64,000 nucleotides of DNA from Microbacterium abyssi (GTDB lineage Bacteria; Actinomycetota; Actinomycetes; Actinomycetales; Microbacteriaceae). The stretch covers positions 2,790,001-2,854,000 of the forward strand of contig NZ_CP063815.1 of NCBI RefSeq assembly GCF_015277895.1. The letters run 5' to 3'. Below, in pieces: positions 9,710 through 18,419 of the stretch (positions are counted from its first letter, which is position 1; every line of letters starts with the position of its first letter). The notes beneath the pieces are model-generated. The model was not told the origin of the DNA. It ran no database searches and saw nothing but the letters and a program-made list of their open reading frames with translations. A program made the translations under genes and the position numbers.

Positions 9710-10878
9710 GCATTCAGTCCGTTCAGGCGAAGCATCCCGTGCCAGCGCTCGAGCGCCAGCTCCGGCTGTTCCAGTGCCATCGATTCATTGGCGAGTTCGA
9801 CGATCCTGCTCAGATGCGGCAGGCTGCGCGCCGAATGCAGTCCACCCACCATCTGGAACGCGGGCTGGTGGCCGTTGAGCCAGGAGAGGAACGCGACCCC
9901 GGTCTTGTAGTAGAAGGTAGGAGTCTCGAAGACGTGGCGACTGAGCTCTTCGGTCGGAGCGAGGATCGCGAGGTAGCGCGCGGGGTCACCGGCGTCCAGC
10001 GCCTGGATAGCGGCCGACGCGACCGGGGTGATCGCGGCGAAGGCTCCGAGAAGAGCATCTGAGTGACTGTCGCCCCGCCCGACGGTGTCGCCGCCGATCA
10101 GGCCGACATAGTTGAAGTCGTCGCCGGTGAACATGCGCACCCCCTTCGGAAGCCGCTCACGCACGGAGATCTCGCTCTCCGCGTTCAGCAGACTCATCTT
10201 CACGCCGGCGACCTTGTCCGCGTTCTCGGCGATGATGTCGAGAAGGACGCCCGATGCCGTCTGCCAGTCAGCTGCTCCGAAGTAGCCTTCCAGCTCTGGG
10301 TCGAAGGCCGTGCCGAGCCAGTGCAGCACGACCGGGACGGTCGCGCTGCTGAGGACTGCGCGATAGACCCGGCGGTAGTCGTCTGCGCCGATCGCGACGC
10401 GGGCGAGATGTCGGGATGCCATCAGCACAGGACCGGCGCCCTGCTCCTCGGCGAAGTGCAGCTGCTCCTTGTAGGCGCCGATGACCTCGTCGAGGGTGAT
10501 GCGCTGATCGGCGACGTGATCGGTGTTGACGCCCACGACGACCGATCCGCCCTGCTCCCGCGCGACCTCCGCGCTGCGCGTGATCAGTTCACGGGTCGCA
10601 GCGGCATCCAGTCCCATGTTGCGCTGCGCTGTGTCCATGGCATCGGCGACTCCCAGGCCCCAGGAGTACACGTTGCGCCGGAAAGCGAGCGTGGAGTCCC
10701 AGTCGATGTCCGCAGGCCGGCCCGGCGTGTTGTCGGCATGGACCCTGGGCACGACGTGCGCTGCCGCGTACGCGACCCGACTGCGAAGCGGACGTGCCGG
10801 GCGCACGTGGGTGCCGGTGTCGTTCAGCAGCACGGACGACAGCGCGCCCTCGGCGGAGATGAGGCGAAGCGTGCTCAT
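9706..10878 (-). CDS. DUF993 family protein, putative aldolase-like barrel
   Basis: The 390-residue protein matches the DUF993 family, whose fold resembles the dihydrodipicolinate synthase barrels. A lysine in VAGVKMS (residue 227) sits where class I aldolases of that superfamily carry the Schiff-base lysine; this is a pattern reading only. The gene lies three bases after the oxidoreductase and overlaps the isomerase gene. If it is a retro-aldolase it could cleave an oxidised sugar into a three-carbon acid, which would explain the glycerate kinase in the operon. No biochemical role is known to me. Confidence 0.8.
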   Translation of the reverse strand: MSTLRLISAEGALSSVLLNDTGTHVRPARPLRSRVAYAAAHVVPRVHADNTPGRPADIDWDSTLAFRRNVYSWGLGVADAMDTAQRNMGLDAAATRELITRSAEVAREQGGSVVVGVNTDHVADQRITLDEVIGAYKEQLHFAEEQGAGPVLMASRHLARVAIGADDYRRVYRAVLSSATVPVVLHWLGTAFDPELEGYFGAADWQTASGVLLDIIAENADKVAGVKMSLLNAESEISVRERLPKGVRMFTGDDFNYVGLIGGDTVGRGDSHSDALLGAFAAITPVASAAIQALDAGDPARYLAILAPTEELSRHVFETPTFYYKTGVAFLSWLNGHQPAFQMVGGLHSARSLPHLSRIVELANESMALEQPELALERWHGMLRLNGLNA

Positions 10879-10881
10879 CTG

Positions 10882-12045
10882 TCAGTCCAGACTCAGCGCG
10901 TCGATCGCAACCTTGCGCCCCTCGGCGCTCGAGGTCAGGCCGGCCTCGGCGAACTGCACGCCCTTGGCACCGGCGAGCAGGTCGAAGGGGTAATCGGTGC
11001 CTTCGACGAACGAGGTCAGATACTCTTCCCATTGCTGCCGGAAGCCGTTGAGGAAGACCTCATTGGTCGGCACGTTCTGCCAGTCGCCGTCGTAATCGTG
11101 TGTGTCTTCGAGGTCGGGATTCCACACCGGCTTGGGTGTGGCGTTCCGCGGCTGGATCTTCGCGCCGAACAGGCCGACTACCGCCGAGCCGTGGGTGCCG
11201 TCGACCTGGAACTCGACGAGCTCATCCCGGTTCACGCGGACGGTCCAGCTGGAGTTGATCTCGGCGACGATGCCGCCCTCGAGTTCGAAGATGCCGTACG
11301 CGGCGTCCTCAGCCGTTGCGGTGTATTTCTCGCCCTTCTCATCCCAGCGCTCCGGGATGTGCGTGGCGGCCTGCGCGTAGACGCTCCTGACTTCGCCGAA
11401 CAGATTCTCGAGCACGTAGTTCCAGTGCGGGAACATGTCGCTGATGATGCCGCCGCCGTCTTCGGTGCGGTAGTTCCAGCTCGGGCGCTGCGCGGGCTGC
11501 CAATCTCCCTCGAACACCCAGTAGCCGAACTCGCCGCGAACCGAGAGGATACGACCGAAGAAGCCCGAGTCGATGAGGCGCTTCAGTTTCTGCAGACCCG
11601 GCAGGTACAGCTTGTCGTGCACGACGCCGGTCTTGACGCCTGCCTCCTTCGCGAGTCGGGCGAGCTCGAGCGCCTCGCCCAGCGACTCGGCGGTCGGCTT
11701 CTCGGTGTAGATCGCCTTGCCAGCGGCGATCGCCTTGCGGATCGCGGCTGCTCGCGCCTTGGTGACCAGGAAATCGGCGTAGATCTCCCACCGCGGGTCG
11801 GCGAGTGCCGCGTCGAGGTCGGTGGTGTAATCGGCGATGTCGTGCCGGGCGGCGAGCTCGGCGAGCTTCTGCTCGTTCCGACCGACGAGAATCGGCTTCA
11901 CGGTCACCCTCGTGCCGTCGCGGAGTTCGATGCCGCCCTGGTCGCGGATGGCGAGGATCGAGCGGACCAGATGCTGCCGGTAGCCCATCCGTCCGGAGAC
12001 GCCGTTCATGATGATGCCGATCTCGCGGCTCGTCGCCTGTGACAT
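10882..12045 (-). CDS. Gfo/Idh/MocA family NAD(P)-dependent oxidoreductase
   Basis: This 387-residue protein has an N-terminal Rossmann fold (GVSGRMGYRQHL, residues about 14-25), the family TEKPTAES motif with the catalytic Lys, and the C-terminal substrate domain. Such enzymes oxidise sugars or cyclitols at one hydroxyl. I chose the ATG at 12045 rather than 12072 because a GGA element precedes it, while the longer start has none and would begin inside the operator region. It is the first gene of the operon controlled by the operator at 12079-12094. The product probably feeds the DUF993 protein and the isomerase. Confidence 0.9.
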   Translation of the reverse strand: MSQATSREIGIIMNGVSGRMGYRQHLVRSILAIRDQGGIELRDGTRVTVKPILVGRNEQKLAELAARHDIADYTTDLDAALADPRWEIYADFLVTKARAAAIRKAIAAGKAIYTEKPTAESLGEALELARLAKEAGVKTGVVHDKLYLPGLQKLKRLIDSGFFGRILSVRGEFGYWVFEGDWQPAQRPSWNYRTEDGGGIISDMFPHWNYVLENLFGEVRSVYAQAATHIPERWDEKGEKYTATAEDAAYGIFELEGGIVAEINSSWTVRVNRDELVEFQVDGTHGSAVVGLFGAKIQPRNATPKPVWNPDLEDTHDYDGDWQNVPTNEVFLNGFRQQWEEYLTSFVEGTDYPFDLLAGAKGVQFAEAGLTSSAEGRKVAIDALSLD

Positions 12046-12078
12046 GTGTGATCCGTTCTGTCCTTCTACCATCGATCT

Positions 12079-12094
12079 GGTAAGCGCTTTCCCG
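12079..12094 (-). promoter_or_regulatory. LacI-type operator before the oxidoreductase-DUF993 operon
   Basis: On the minus strand the site reads CGGGAAAGCGCTTACC, matching the ABC transporter site (GGGAAAGCGCTATCC at 3441) except in one central base. It lies 34 bases upstream of the oxidoreductase start, where it could block the promoter. Two matched operators 8.6 kb apart in opposite orientations define a shared regulon. Confidence 0.75.
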
Positions 12095-12207
12095 AATCAT
12101 CGCACGACATCGAGACGATGGCAACCGCGGGGTGCGCCTCGGAGGCGAATCGAGAGCGGCAAGGCGTTCAGACATCGCGCGGCCACGGGAGCGTGCGCCG
12201 GCGCTCG

Positions 12208-13245
12208 TCAGCGCGTGCTGGAGCGCTCGATCAGATCGGTCGGCACGACGCGCGAGACCGCGTCGACACCCGCGCCCGCGTCGGCGCCCTCGATGTCGGC
12301 GACGAGCGAGGACACGATCACCTCGGCGAGAGCGGCGAAGTCCTGCCGGATCGTCGTGAGCGGAGGGCGGAAGTTGGCGGCATCCGGCACGTCGTCGAAG
12401 CCGATCACGCTCACGTCGTCGGGCACGCGGCGGCCGCGATCGGCGAGCCCGCGGATGAGGCCGAGAGCCATCTGATCGTTGGCGCTGAACACGGCGGAGG
12501 CCTGCTCGAGGGCGGCGGCAGCGGCATGGCCGGACTCTGCCGACCAGTCTCCGCGGACGATCGGCGGCGCCTCGACCCTCGCAGCCTGCAGGCTCTCGCG
12601 CCATCCGCGCTCACGCTCGGCCGCGGCGAACGATCCCGCGGGGCCGGCGACGTGGTGCACGGTCTCGTGGCCGAGCTGCAGCAGGTGATGCGTCGCGGCC
12701 GCCGCGCCGCCGGCATGATCGCTGCTCACCGTCCGGAATCCGCTGTCCGCCGCGGCGTCGACGACCACGAGCCGCAACCCTTCCGGCTGATCGGATGCAT
12801 GGGTGAGCGCGGACGCCTCGTTCAGCACGATCGCCCCGTCGACGCCCTGGTCCTGAAGGCGCTCGAACGCCGCGGCGACGTCATCGACCGCGGTCACCAC
12901 CATCAGCGCATAGCCACGGCGTTCCGCGGCCGCGGCTGTGGCCTGCAGCATCCGCGAGTTGCCGACCGTCGCCAGCGTCGTCGCGACGATCCCGAGCGTC
13001 TGCGACCTGCCGGTGCGCAAAGCCCGCGCGGCGCGGTGCGGGCGGTACCCGAGCTCGGCCATGGCCTGCTCGACCCGCGCGCGCGTGGCCGGATCGACCC
13101 GCGGACTGTCGTTCACGACGCGCGATACGGTCTGGCCCGACACACCGGCACGACTGGCGACCATGGCCATCGACACGCGTCCGGACGGGGCGCTGCGGAG
13201 TCGGCGAGGGCGCTCGAGGCCGAACAGGTCGTCGGTCACCGGCAT
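12208..13245 (-). CDS. LacI-family regulator divergent from the galactose genes
   Basis: This is a 345-residue regulator with the helix-turn-helix at about residues 25-45 (MAMVASRAGVSGQTVSRVV) and a ligand-binding domain ending in IGFDDVPDAANFRPPLTTI. I chose the ATG at 13245 because GGAGG lies just upstream; an in-frame start at 13290 has no such site. The gene is transcribed away from galT. The two similar palindromes at 13301-13314 and 13332-13345 lie in the shared intergenic region, so it probably represses both itself and galT-galK. The effector, likely galactose or a derivative, is inferred from context. Confidence 0.92.
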   Translation of the reverse strand: MPVTDDLFGLERPRRLRSAPSGRVSMAMVASRAGVSGQTVSRVVNDSPRVDPATRARVEQAMAELGYRPHRAARALRTGRSQTLGIVATTLATVGNSRMLQATAAAAERRGYALMVVTAVDDVAAAFERLQDQGVDGAIVLNEASALTHASDQPEGLRLVVVDAAADSGFRTVSSDHAGGAAAATHHLLQLGHETVHHVAGPAGSFAAAERERGWRESLQAARVEAPPIVRGDWSAESGHAAAAALEQASAVFSANDQMALGLIRGLADRGRRVPDDVSVIGFDDVPDAANFRPPLTTIRQDFAALAEVIVSSLVADIEGADAGAGVDAVSRVVPTDLIERSSTR

Positions 13246-13300
13246 CCCCTCCTGGTCCTGGCTCGTCGGCCGCAGCCGCCCGCCGCGCATAACTCCTGAG

Positions 13301-13314
13301 TGTTGACGTTATCA
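13301..13314. promoter_or_regulatory. Gal operator 1
   Basis: TGTTGACGTTATCA is an imperfect palindrome around ACGT. A second copy of the pattern TGTTnACGTnAnCA begins 31 bases away, about three helical turns. TTGACG inside this copy could also serve as the -35 of the galT promoter, so repressor binding would directly exclude RNA polymerase. Confidence 0.7.
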
Positions 13315-13331
13315 CCGCCGCAGCGTTACCG

Positions 13332-13345
13332 TGTTTACGTGAACA
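13332..13345. promoter_or_regulatory. Gal operator 2, touching the galT start
   Basis: TGTTTACGTGAACA is the more symmetric of the twin sites. Its last base is the A of the galT ATG at 13345. With a promoter -35 near 13303, the transcript would begin a few bases before the start codon, so galT may be translated from a nearly leaderless mRNA. Confidence 0.68.
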
Positions 13346-14550
13346 TGCAAGATTCTCCGGAGCTGTGCGCAAGCGAACCCGGCGCGACTGAAGGCCCCGC
13401 GACCGAACTCGGCGCCGGCGTCGTCAAGCGCGCCACAACGCTCGCCGACGGCCGCGACCTCATCTACTACGACGACCCGGGAACCACCCTCGGCCCCGAG
13501 CGCTCCGTTGATGCCCGCACGCTCGACCCTCGCCCCGGCACCGCCACCATGCGGCTGGACGTGCTGACCGGCGACTGGATCACGGTCGCCGCGAACCGGC
13601 AGAACCGGGTCATGATGCCCGGCGCCGACGCCGACCCGCTCGCCCCGCAGACCCCGGCGAACCCGTCGGAAGTGCCCTCCGTGTACGACGTCGCGGTGTT
13701 CGAGAATCGCTCCCCGGCGTTCGGCCCCGCACTCGCAGAGCCCCACGGCGCAGCCCCCGCCGCAGCCAATCCTCCGCGCGGCCTCGACGACCTCGCCGCC
13801 CTGGGCCTCGGCCGCAGCCGCACCGCCGTCGGCCGCTGCGAGGTCGTCTGCTTCAGTCCCGACCACGCAGGCTCGTTCGGCACGCAGTCGGTCACCCGCG
13901 CTCGCACGGTGATCGAGGCCTGGGCCGACCGCACCGCAGCCCTGTCGCGGCTGCCTGGCATCGAGCAGATCTTCCCGTTCGAGAACCGCGGCGAGGCGAT
14001 CGGCGTCACCCTCCCCCACCCGCACGGACAGATCTACGCGTACCCCTACGTCACGCCGCGCACGACTCGCCTGCTGGAGAGCATCGACCGCACGGCACCC
14101 GAGTTGTTCCAGCACATCCTCGAACTCGAGCAGGGCTCGGAGCGCGTCGTGCTCCGCGGCGAGCACTGGACGGCGTTCGTGCCGTTCGCGGCCCGCTGGC
14201 CCCTCGAAGTGCATCTCATGCCGCACCGGCACGTGCCCGACTTCGCCGAGACCACCGCGGCCGAGCGCGACGAACTCGCCCCGCTCTACCTGAAGCTGCT
14301 CCGCGGCGTCGACGCGCTCTACGAGGCCCCCACTCCGTACATCGCCGCGTGGCACCAGGCGCCCGTCAACATCGGTCGCGACTCTGTCCGTCTGCACCTG
14401 CAGCTGACCAGCCCGCGACGCGCCGCCGACAAGCTGAAGTTCCTCGCCGGATCCGAGGCGGCCATGTGGGCATGGACCGCCGAAATCGCCCCGGAACAGG
14501 CTGCCGAGCGACTCCGTGAAGCCATCGCCCTGGTCGGCGAGGTCGCCTGA
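13345..14550 (+). CDS. galT: Galactose-1-phosphate uridylyltransferase
   Basis: This 401-residue Leloir enzyme exchanges galactose-1-phosphate with UDP-glucose to give UDP-galactose and glucose-1-phosphate. The active-site motif HPHGQIYAYP, with the nucleophilic His, is intact, as is the C-terminal half with AWHQAPVN. The start is uncertain: ATG 13345 or GTG 13339 lie inside the regulatory region, and no Shine-Dalgarno site is seen, which fits leaderless translation. The stop overlaps the galK start as TGATG, so the two are translationally coupled. The twin operators upstream and the divergent LacI protein indicate sugar-responsive control. Confidence 0.93.
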   Translation: MQDSPELCASEPGATEGPATELGAGVVKRATTLADGRDLIYYDDPGTTLGPERSVDARTLDPRPGTATMRLDVLTGDWITVAANRQNRVMMPGADADPLAPQTPANPSEVPSVYDVAVFENRSPAFGPALAEPHGAAPAAANPPRGLDDLAALGLGRSRTAVGRCEVVCFSPDHAGSFGTQSVTRARTVIEAWADRTAALSRLPGIEQIFPFENRGEAIGVTLPHPHGQIYAYPYVTPRTTRLLESIDRTAPELFQHILELEQGSERVVLRGEHWTAFVPFAARWPLEVHLMPHRHVPDFAETTAAERDELAPLYLKLLRGVDALYEAPTPYIAAWHQAPVNIGRDSVRLHLQLTSPRRAADKLKFLAGSEAAMWAWTAEIAPEQAAERLREAIALVGEVA

Positions 14551-15731
14551 TGACGACGCCGGATGCCGCGACCGCCCTGTTCCACGATCTCACCGGCCGC
14601 ACGCCCGACGGCGTCTGGTCAGCACCGGGCCGTGTGAACCTCATCGGCGAGCACACTGACTACAACGACGGGTTCGTCCTGCCGTTCGCGATTCCCCACC
14701 GCACCTATGCCGCAGTCGGCATACGTGATGACAGGCGCATCCGCGTGGCGTCGACCTTCGCAGACGCGCCGGTCGAGTTCGCCCTGGACGAGCTCGCCCC
14801 GCTCTTCCCGACCGCGCCCGGCCGGGAGCCTGCCGCCCCCGAGTGGGCCGCCTACCCGCTCGGCGTCGCGTGGGCCCTCCAGCTCGCCGCGACAGGCTCC
14901 GGAGCCGAGCTCCGCGGCGTCGACATCGCCATCTCCTCCGACGTCCCGATCGGCGCCGGCCTCTCCTCCTCCGCCGCGATCGAGGGGGCGACGGCATCCG
15001 CACTGAACGACCTCTGGCGTACCGGCCTCGACCGCACGACACTCGCAGGCATCGGCCGGCGCGCCGAGAACGAGGCCGTCGGCGCCCCCACCGGCATCAT
15101 GGACCAGATGGCGTCCATGCTCGGCGAGCCCGACGCGGCCCTGTTCCTCGACTGCCGCACTCTCGACGCGCACCCCGTGTCGCTCGGCATGGCCGGGCTC
15201 GCACTGCTCATCATCGACACCCGCGTCTCGCACGCGCACTCCACCGGCGGGTACCGCGAGCGACGAGCGTCGTGCGAGAAGGGCGCTGCCGTCATGGGCG
15301 TCCCCGCGCTGCGCGATGTCTCGGTCGACGACCTCCCCCGGGCTCGGGAACTCATGGACGACGTGACCTTCCGCCGCGTGCGCCACATCGTCACCGAGAA
15401 CCAGCGGGTGCTCGACACCGTGCGCACGCTGCGGGAGAGCGGAGCGCGCGCGATCGGCGACCTGCTCGTCGCCTCGCACGCCTCGATGCGCGACGACTTC
15501 GAGATCTCGGTCCCCGAACTCGACACGGCGGTCGAATCGGCGCTGGATGCCGGGGCGCTCGGCGCCCGCATGACAGGCGGCGGGTTCGGCGGCGCCGCGA
15601 TCGCCCTGGTCGAGGAGGGCGCCGTGCAGGCCGTGTCGGATGCCGTCACCGCCGCGTTCGCGGCATCCGGATTCGCGGCACCGCACATCTTCACCGTCAC
15701 GCCCTCCGCCGGCGCCCACCGTGAGGCTTGA
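14550..15731 (+). CDS. galK: Galactokinase
   Basis: The 393-residue protein is a GHMP kinase that phosphorylates galactose to galactose-1-phosphate with ATP. The galactokinase signature GRVNLIGEHTDYNDGF, the phosphate-binding SSDVPIGAGLSSSAA motif and the C-terminal MTGGGFGGAAIAL are all present, and the length is normal. Its start overlaps the galT stop, so it is co-transcribed with galT. galE follows after 120 bases containing a long inverted repeat. Confidence 0.95.
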   Translation: MTTPDAATALFHDLTGRTPDGVWSAPGRVNLIGEHTDYNDGFVLPFAIPHRTYAAVGIRDDRRIRVASTFADAPVEFALDELAPLFPTAPGREPAAPEWAAYPLGVAWALQLAATGSGAELRGVDIAISSDVPIGAGLSSSAAIEGATASALNDLWRTGLDRTTLAGIGRRAENEAVGAPTGIMDQMASMLGEPDAALFLDCRTLDAHPVSLGMAGLALLIIDTRVSHAHSTGGYRERRASCEKGAAVMGVPALRDVSVDDLPRARELMDDVTFRRVRHIVTENQRVLDTVRTLRESGARAIGDLLVASHASMRDDFEISVPELDTAVESALDAGALGARMTGGGFGGAAIALVEEGAVQAVSDAVTAAFAASGFAAPHIFTVTPSAGAHREA

Positions 15732-15752
15732 GCGCGGCCCGGTCACGCCCGT

Positions 15753-15809
15753 CTGTTTCTGCCGTTCGTGCGCCTCGGGCGTGCCAGACCGTGCGTTCGG
15801 CAGAAACAG
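15753..15809. repeat. Long inverted repeat between galK and galE
   Basis: The 12-base arms CTGTTTCTGCCG (15753-15764) and CGGCAGAAACAG (15798-15809) are perfectly complementary around a 33-base GC-rich interior. No U-run follows, so it is not a standard terminator. It could be an mRNA processing or stability element, or one copy of a dispersed intergenic repeat of this genome. The window contains only this copy as far as I can see. Confidence 0.6.
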
Positions 15810-15850
15810 GCGGCCCCTGAAAGAATGAGAGCCTCGAGGAGAGGAAGCAC

Positions 15851-16828
15851 ATGTCTTGGATCGTCACCGGCGGAGCCGGCTACATCGGATCGCACGTGGT
15901 GCGCGCACTGGCGGAGGCCGGGCTCGCCCCCGTCGTCCTGGATGACCTCTCCAGCGGCATCCCGTCGTTCGTGCCGGAAGGCGTGCCGTTCGTGCAGGGC
16001 AGCATCCTCGATCGCGAGCTCATCGAGCGCGCGCTGCGCGAGCACGACGCCGAGGGCGTCATCCACGTCGCCGGGTTCAAGTACGCCGGAGTCTCGGTCC
16101 AGCGCCCGCTGCACACCTACGCGCAGAACGTCGAGGGCACGCGCGTGATCCTCGAGGCGATGGATGCCGCGGGCGTGCACAACATCGTGTTCTCGTCGTC
16201 CGCCGCCGTCTTCGGCACCCCGGAAGAGTCGCTGGTCGTCGAGGACACCGCCAAGCGGCCCGCCAGCCCGTACGGCGAATCCAAGCTGATCGGCGAGTGG
16301 ATGCTGCGCGACCAGGCGATCGCGACGGCCGAGTCCGAGCATCCGCTGCGCCACACGTCGCTGCGCTACTTCAACGTCGTCGGCTCGGCGGATCCGACCG
16401 TCTACGACGTCAGCCCGCACAACCTCTTCCCGATCGTTTTCGAGGCGCTGCTTGCCGGAAAGACGCCGCGCATCAACGGCGACGACTACGACACCCCGGA
16501 CGGCACGAACGTGCGCGACTACGTGCACGTCGGCGACATCGCCGCGGCGCACGTCGAGGCCGCCAAGCGCCTCGCCTCCGGCGCGCCGATCGAGCCCGCT
16601 TACAACCTCGGCTCCGGCGACGGCCTGTCCGTGAAGCAGATCATGGACGCCATGGTGCGCGTCACCGGCGTCGATTTCACGCCCCAGATCGGACCGCGCC
16701 GTCCCGGCGACCCCGACCGCATCGTCGCCGCAGGGGACCTCGCCGCCCGCGACCTCGATTGGAAGATGCGCTACACGGTCGACGAGATGGTCCGCACTGG
16801 CTGGGAGGCCCGCCGCAACGCGAGCTGA
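15851..16828 (+). CDS. galE: UDP-glucose 4-epimerase
   Basis: This is a 325-residue extended-SDR enzyme that interconverts UDP-glucose and UDP-galactose, closing the Leloir pathway begun by galT and galK. The NAD-binding motif TGGAGYIGSHV lies at residues 6-16, and the catalytic YGESK (YxxxK) pair is present with an upstream SSSAAVFG serine region. A purine-rich GAGGAGAGGAAG precedes the ATG. The gene lies 120 bases after galK and may be read from the same or its own promoter. Confidence 0.92.
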   Translation: MSWIVTGGAGYIGSHVVRALAEAGLAPVVLDDLSSGIPSFVPEGVPFVQGSILDRELIERALREHDAEGVIHVAGFKYAGVSVQRPLHTYAQNVEGTRVILEAMDAAGVHNIVFSSSAAVFGTPEESLVVEDTAKRPASPYGESKLIGEWMLRDQAIATAESEHPLRHTSLRYFNVVGSADPTVYDVSPHNLFPIVFEALLAGKTPRINGDDYDTPDGTNVRDYVHVGDIAAAHVEAAKRLASGAPIEPAYNLGSGDGLSVKQIMDAMVRVTGVDFTPQIGPRRPGDPDRIVAAGDLAARDLDWKMRYTVDEMVRTGWEARRNAS

Positions 16829-16846
16829 AGCGTAGGCTTCGCTCGC
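16820..16846 (+). terminator. Hairpin overlapping the galE stop
   Basis: GCGAGCTGAAGC (16820-16831) pairs with GCTTCGCTCGC (16836-16846) with one bulged base. The stem includes the galE stop codon. There is no downstream U-run, so its role as terminator is tentative. Confidence 0.45.
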
Positions 16847-16942
16847 GGATGTGGGCTTCGCGCGGAGGAGTTCAGTAGATTCGTGCGAACGAGGCGCACA
16901 TCTTTGCGGCAGGCGCTCACGCACGATCGAGGGAGGCAGCAG

Positions 16943-18409
16943 GTGACCGAGTCCCCGATCGTCGCGACCGCTTCAGGTCCGGTCCGCGGGTTCTGGCGCG
17001 ACCACGGCACACCCGACGCGTCAGCGGCGTTCCTCGGCATCCCGTTCGCGAAGCCGCCAGTCGGAAAGCTGCGCTTCGCGGCACCCATCGCGCCCGACCC
17101 GTGGACCGAGCCGCTGGATGCCACGAGTTACGGCGCCACGCCGCTGCGGATCACGGGCGTGGACAACCTCATCCCCGAGCCGGCGGTCCCCGGTAAGAGC
17201 ACGCTGAACGTCAACGTGTTCACGCCCGCGCTCGACGGCGCACTCCCCGTGCTGGTCTGGATCCACGGCGGCGGTTACACCGAGGGATCGCCGGCGAGCC
17301 CCTGGTACGACGGCGCGCGCTTCAACCGCGACGGCGTCGTGACCGTCTCGATCTCGTACCGGCTCGGCTTCGACGGTTTCGGGTACATCGAAGGGGCACC
17401 GGCCAATCGCGGAGTGCGCGACTGGATCGCCGCCCTCGAGTGGGTGCAGCAGAACATCGCCGCGTTCGGCGGAGATCCGGCGCGCGTCACGGTCGGCGGG
17501 CAGTCCGCCGGCGGCGGCGCCGTGCTGACACTGCTCGGGATGCCGCAGGCGCAGCACCTGTTCCACCGGGCGATGTCGTTCTCGGGCGCCCTAGCGGATG
17601 TGCCGCTCGACGCAGCACGACGGCGGGGTGAGCGCATCGCCGAGCTCGGCGGCGTCACCGCGGACGTCGACGGATTCCGCAGCCTCACAGAACGCCGCAT
17701 CCGCCAGCTGCAGCCGAAGGCCGCGACTCCGCGTAAGGGTGTCGGCATGGTTCTCGACCTGCTCAGCGACGGCCTGCCATGGGGCCCGATGGTGGACGGG
17801 GAACTCATCGCACGCCCGACCGTCGACGCGCTCGCCGACGGCACCGGCGCAGACAAGCCGCTGCTGCTCGGTGCGACGGACGACGAGTTCACCATGGTCG
17901 CCGAGCGCGAAGGAGGGAAGCTGCGCCGAGTTCCATCCGCGATCCTGCTCCTGCCGTTCCTGCGCGGCCGCTCGACTCGGCACGCATATCTCACCGCCAA
18001 CGCCGCGCAGCGCAAGAAGGGCGGCGTCGCGATGGTCGGGCGTTTCATCAGCGATCACGTGTTCCGCGTGCTGATCCCGCGTGTCGCCGAGGCACGGAAC
18101 GGAGCGGATGCCGAGACCTGGGCGTACCGGTTCTCGTGGGTGTCCCCCACGAAAGGCTGGGCCTGCCACTGCCTCGACGTGCCGTTCTGGTTCGACGGGC
18201 TCGACCGCGAGAAGGTCGCGAATCTCGCCGGCCCCCACCCGCCCCAGGGTTTGGCGGACGAGATGCACGCGGCCGCCGTGGCGATGATCACCGACGGCGA
18301 GCCCGGGTGGCCGGCGTGGTCTACCGCCCCTGGGATCGCCCGGGTGTTCGGGGGGACGGGGCCGGACGTCTCGGAGGATGCCTATGACAGCGTGCTCGCG
18401 CTGGTGTGA
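16943..18409 (+). CDS. Type-B carboxylesterase
   Basis: The 488-residue protein belongs to the carboxylesterase/para-nitrobenzyl esterase family of alpha/beta hydrolases. It shows the N-terminal AFLGIPFAKPPVG motif, the oxyanion-hole HGGGYTEGS and the nucleophile elbow GGQSAGGG. The GTG at 16943 is chosen because GGGAGG precedes it; a longer frame from 16883 has no such site. No signal peptide is seen, so it is probably cytoplasmic. It ends 11 bases from the convergent gluconokinase. The ester substrate is unknown; deacylating plant-derived sugars would suit the neighbourhood. Confidence 0.88.
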   Translation: MTESPIVATASGPVRGFWRDHGTPDASAAFLGIPFAKPPVGKLRFAAPIAPDPWTEPLDATSYGATPLRITGVDNLIPEPAVPGKSTLNVNVFTPALDGALPVLVWIHGGGYTEGSPASPWYDGARFNRDGVVTVSISYRLGFDGFGYIEGAPANRGVRDWIAALEWVQQNIAAFGGDPARVTVGGQSAGGGAVLTLLGMPQAQHLFHRAMSFSGALADVPLDAARRRGERIAELGGVTADVDGFRSLTERRIRQLQPKAATPRKGVGMVLDLLSDGLPWGPMVDGELIARPTVDALADGTGADKPLLLGATDDEFTMVAEREGGKLRRVPSAILLLPFLRGRSTRHAYLTANAAQRKKGGVAMVGRFISDHVFRVLIPRVAEARNGADAETWAYRFSWVSPTKGWACHCLDVPFWFDGLDREKVANLAGPHPPQGLADEMHAAAVAMITDGEPGWPAWSTAPGIARVFGGTGPDVSEDAYDSVLALV

Positions 18410-18419
18410 GCAGGCTCGC

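Noticed and set aside
10063..12042. Plus-strand frame of 659 codons over DUF993 and oxidoreductase genes
   Set aside because: Shadow; no ribosome site or motif, and the minus-strand genes are complete.
16879..16890. Short palindrome TTCGTGCGAA before the esterase
   Set aside because: Ten bases in GC-rich DNA are expected by chance and there is no second copy.
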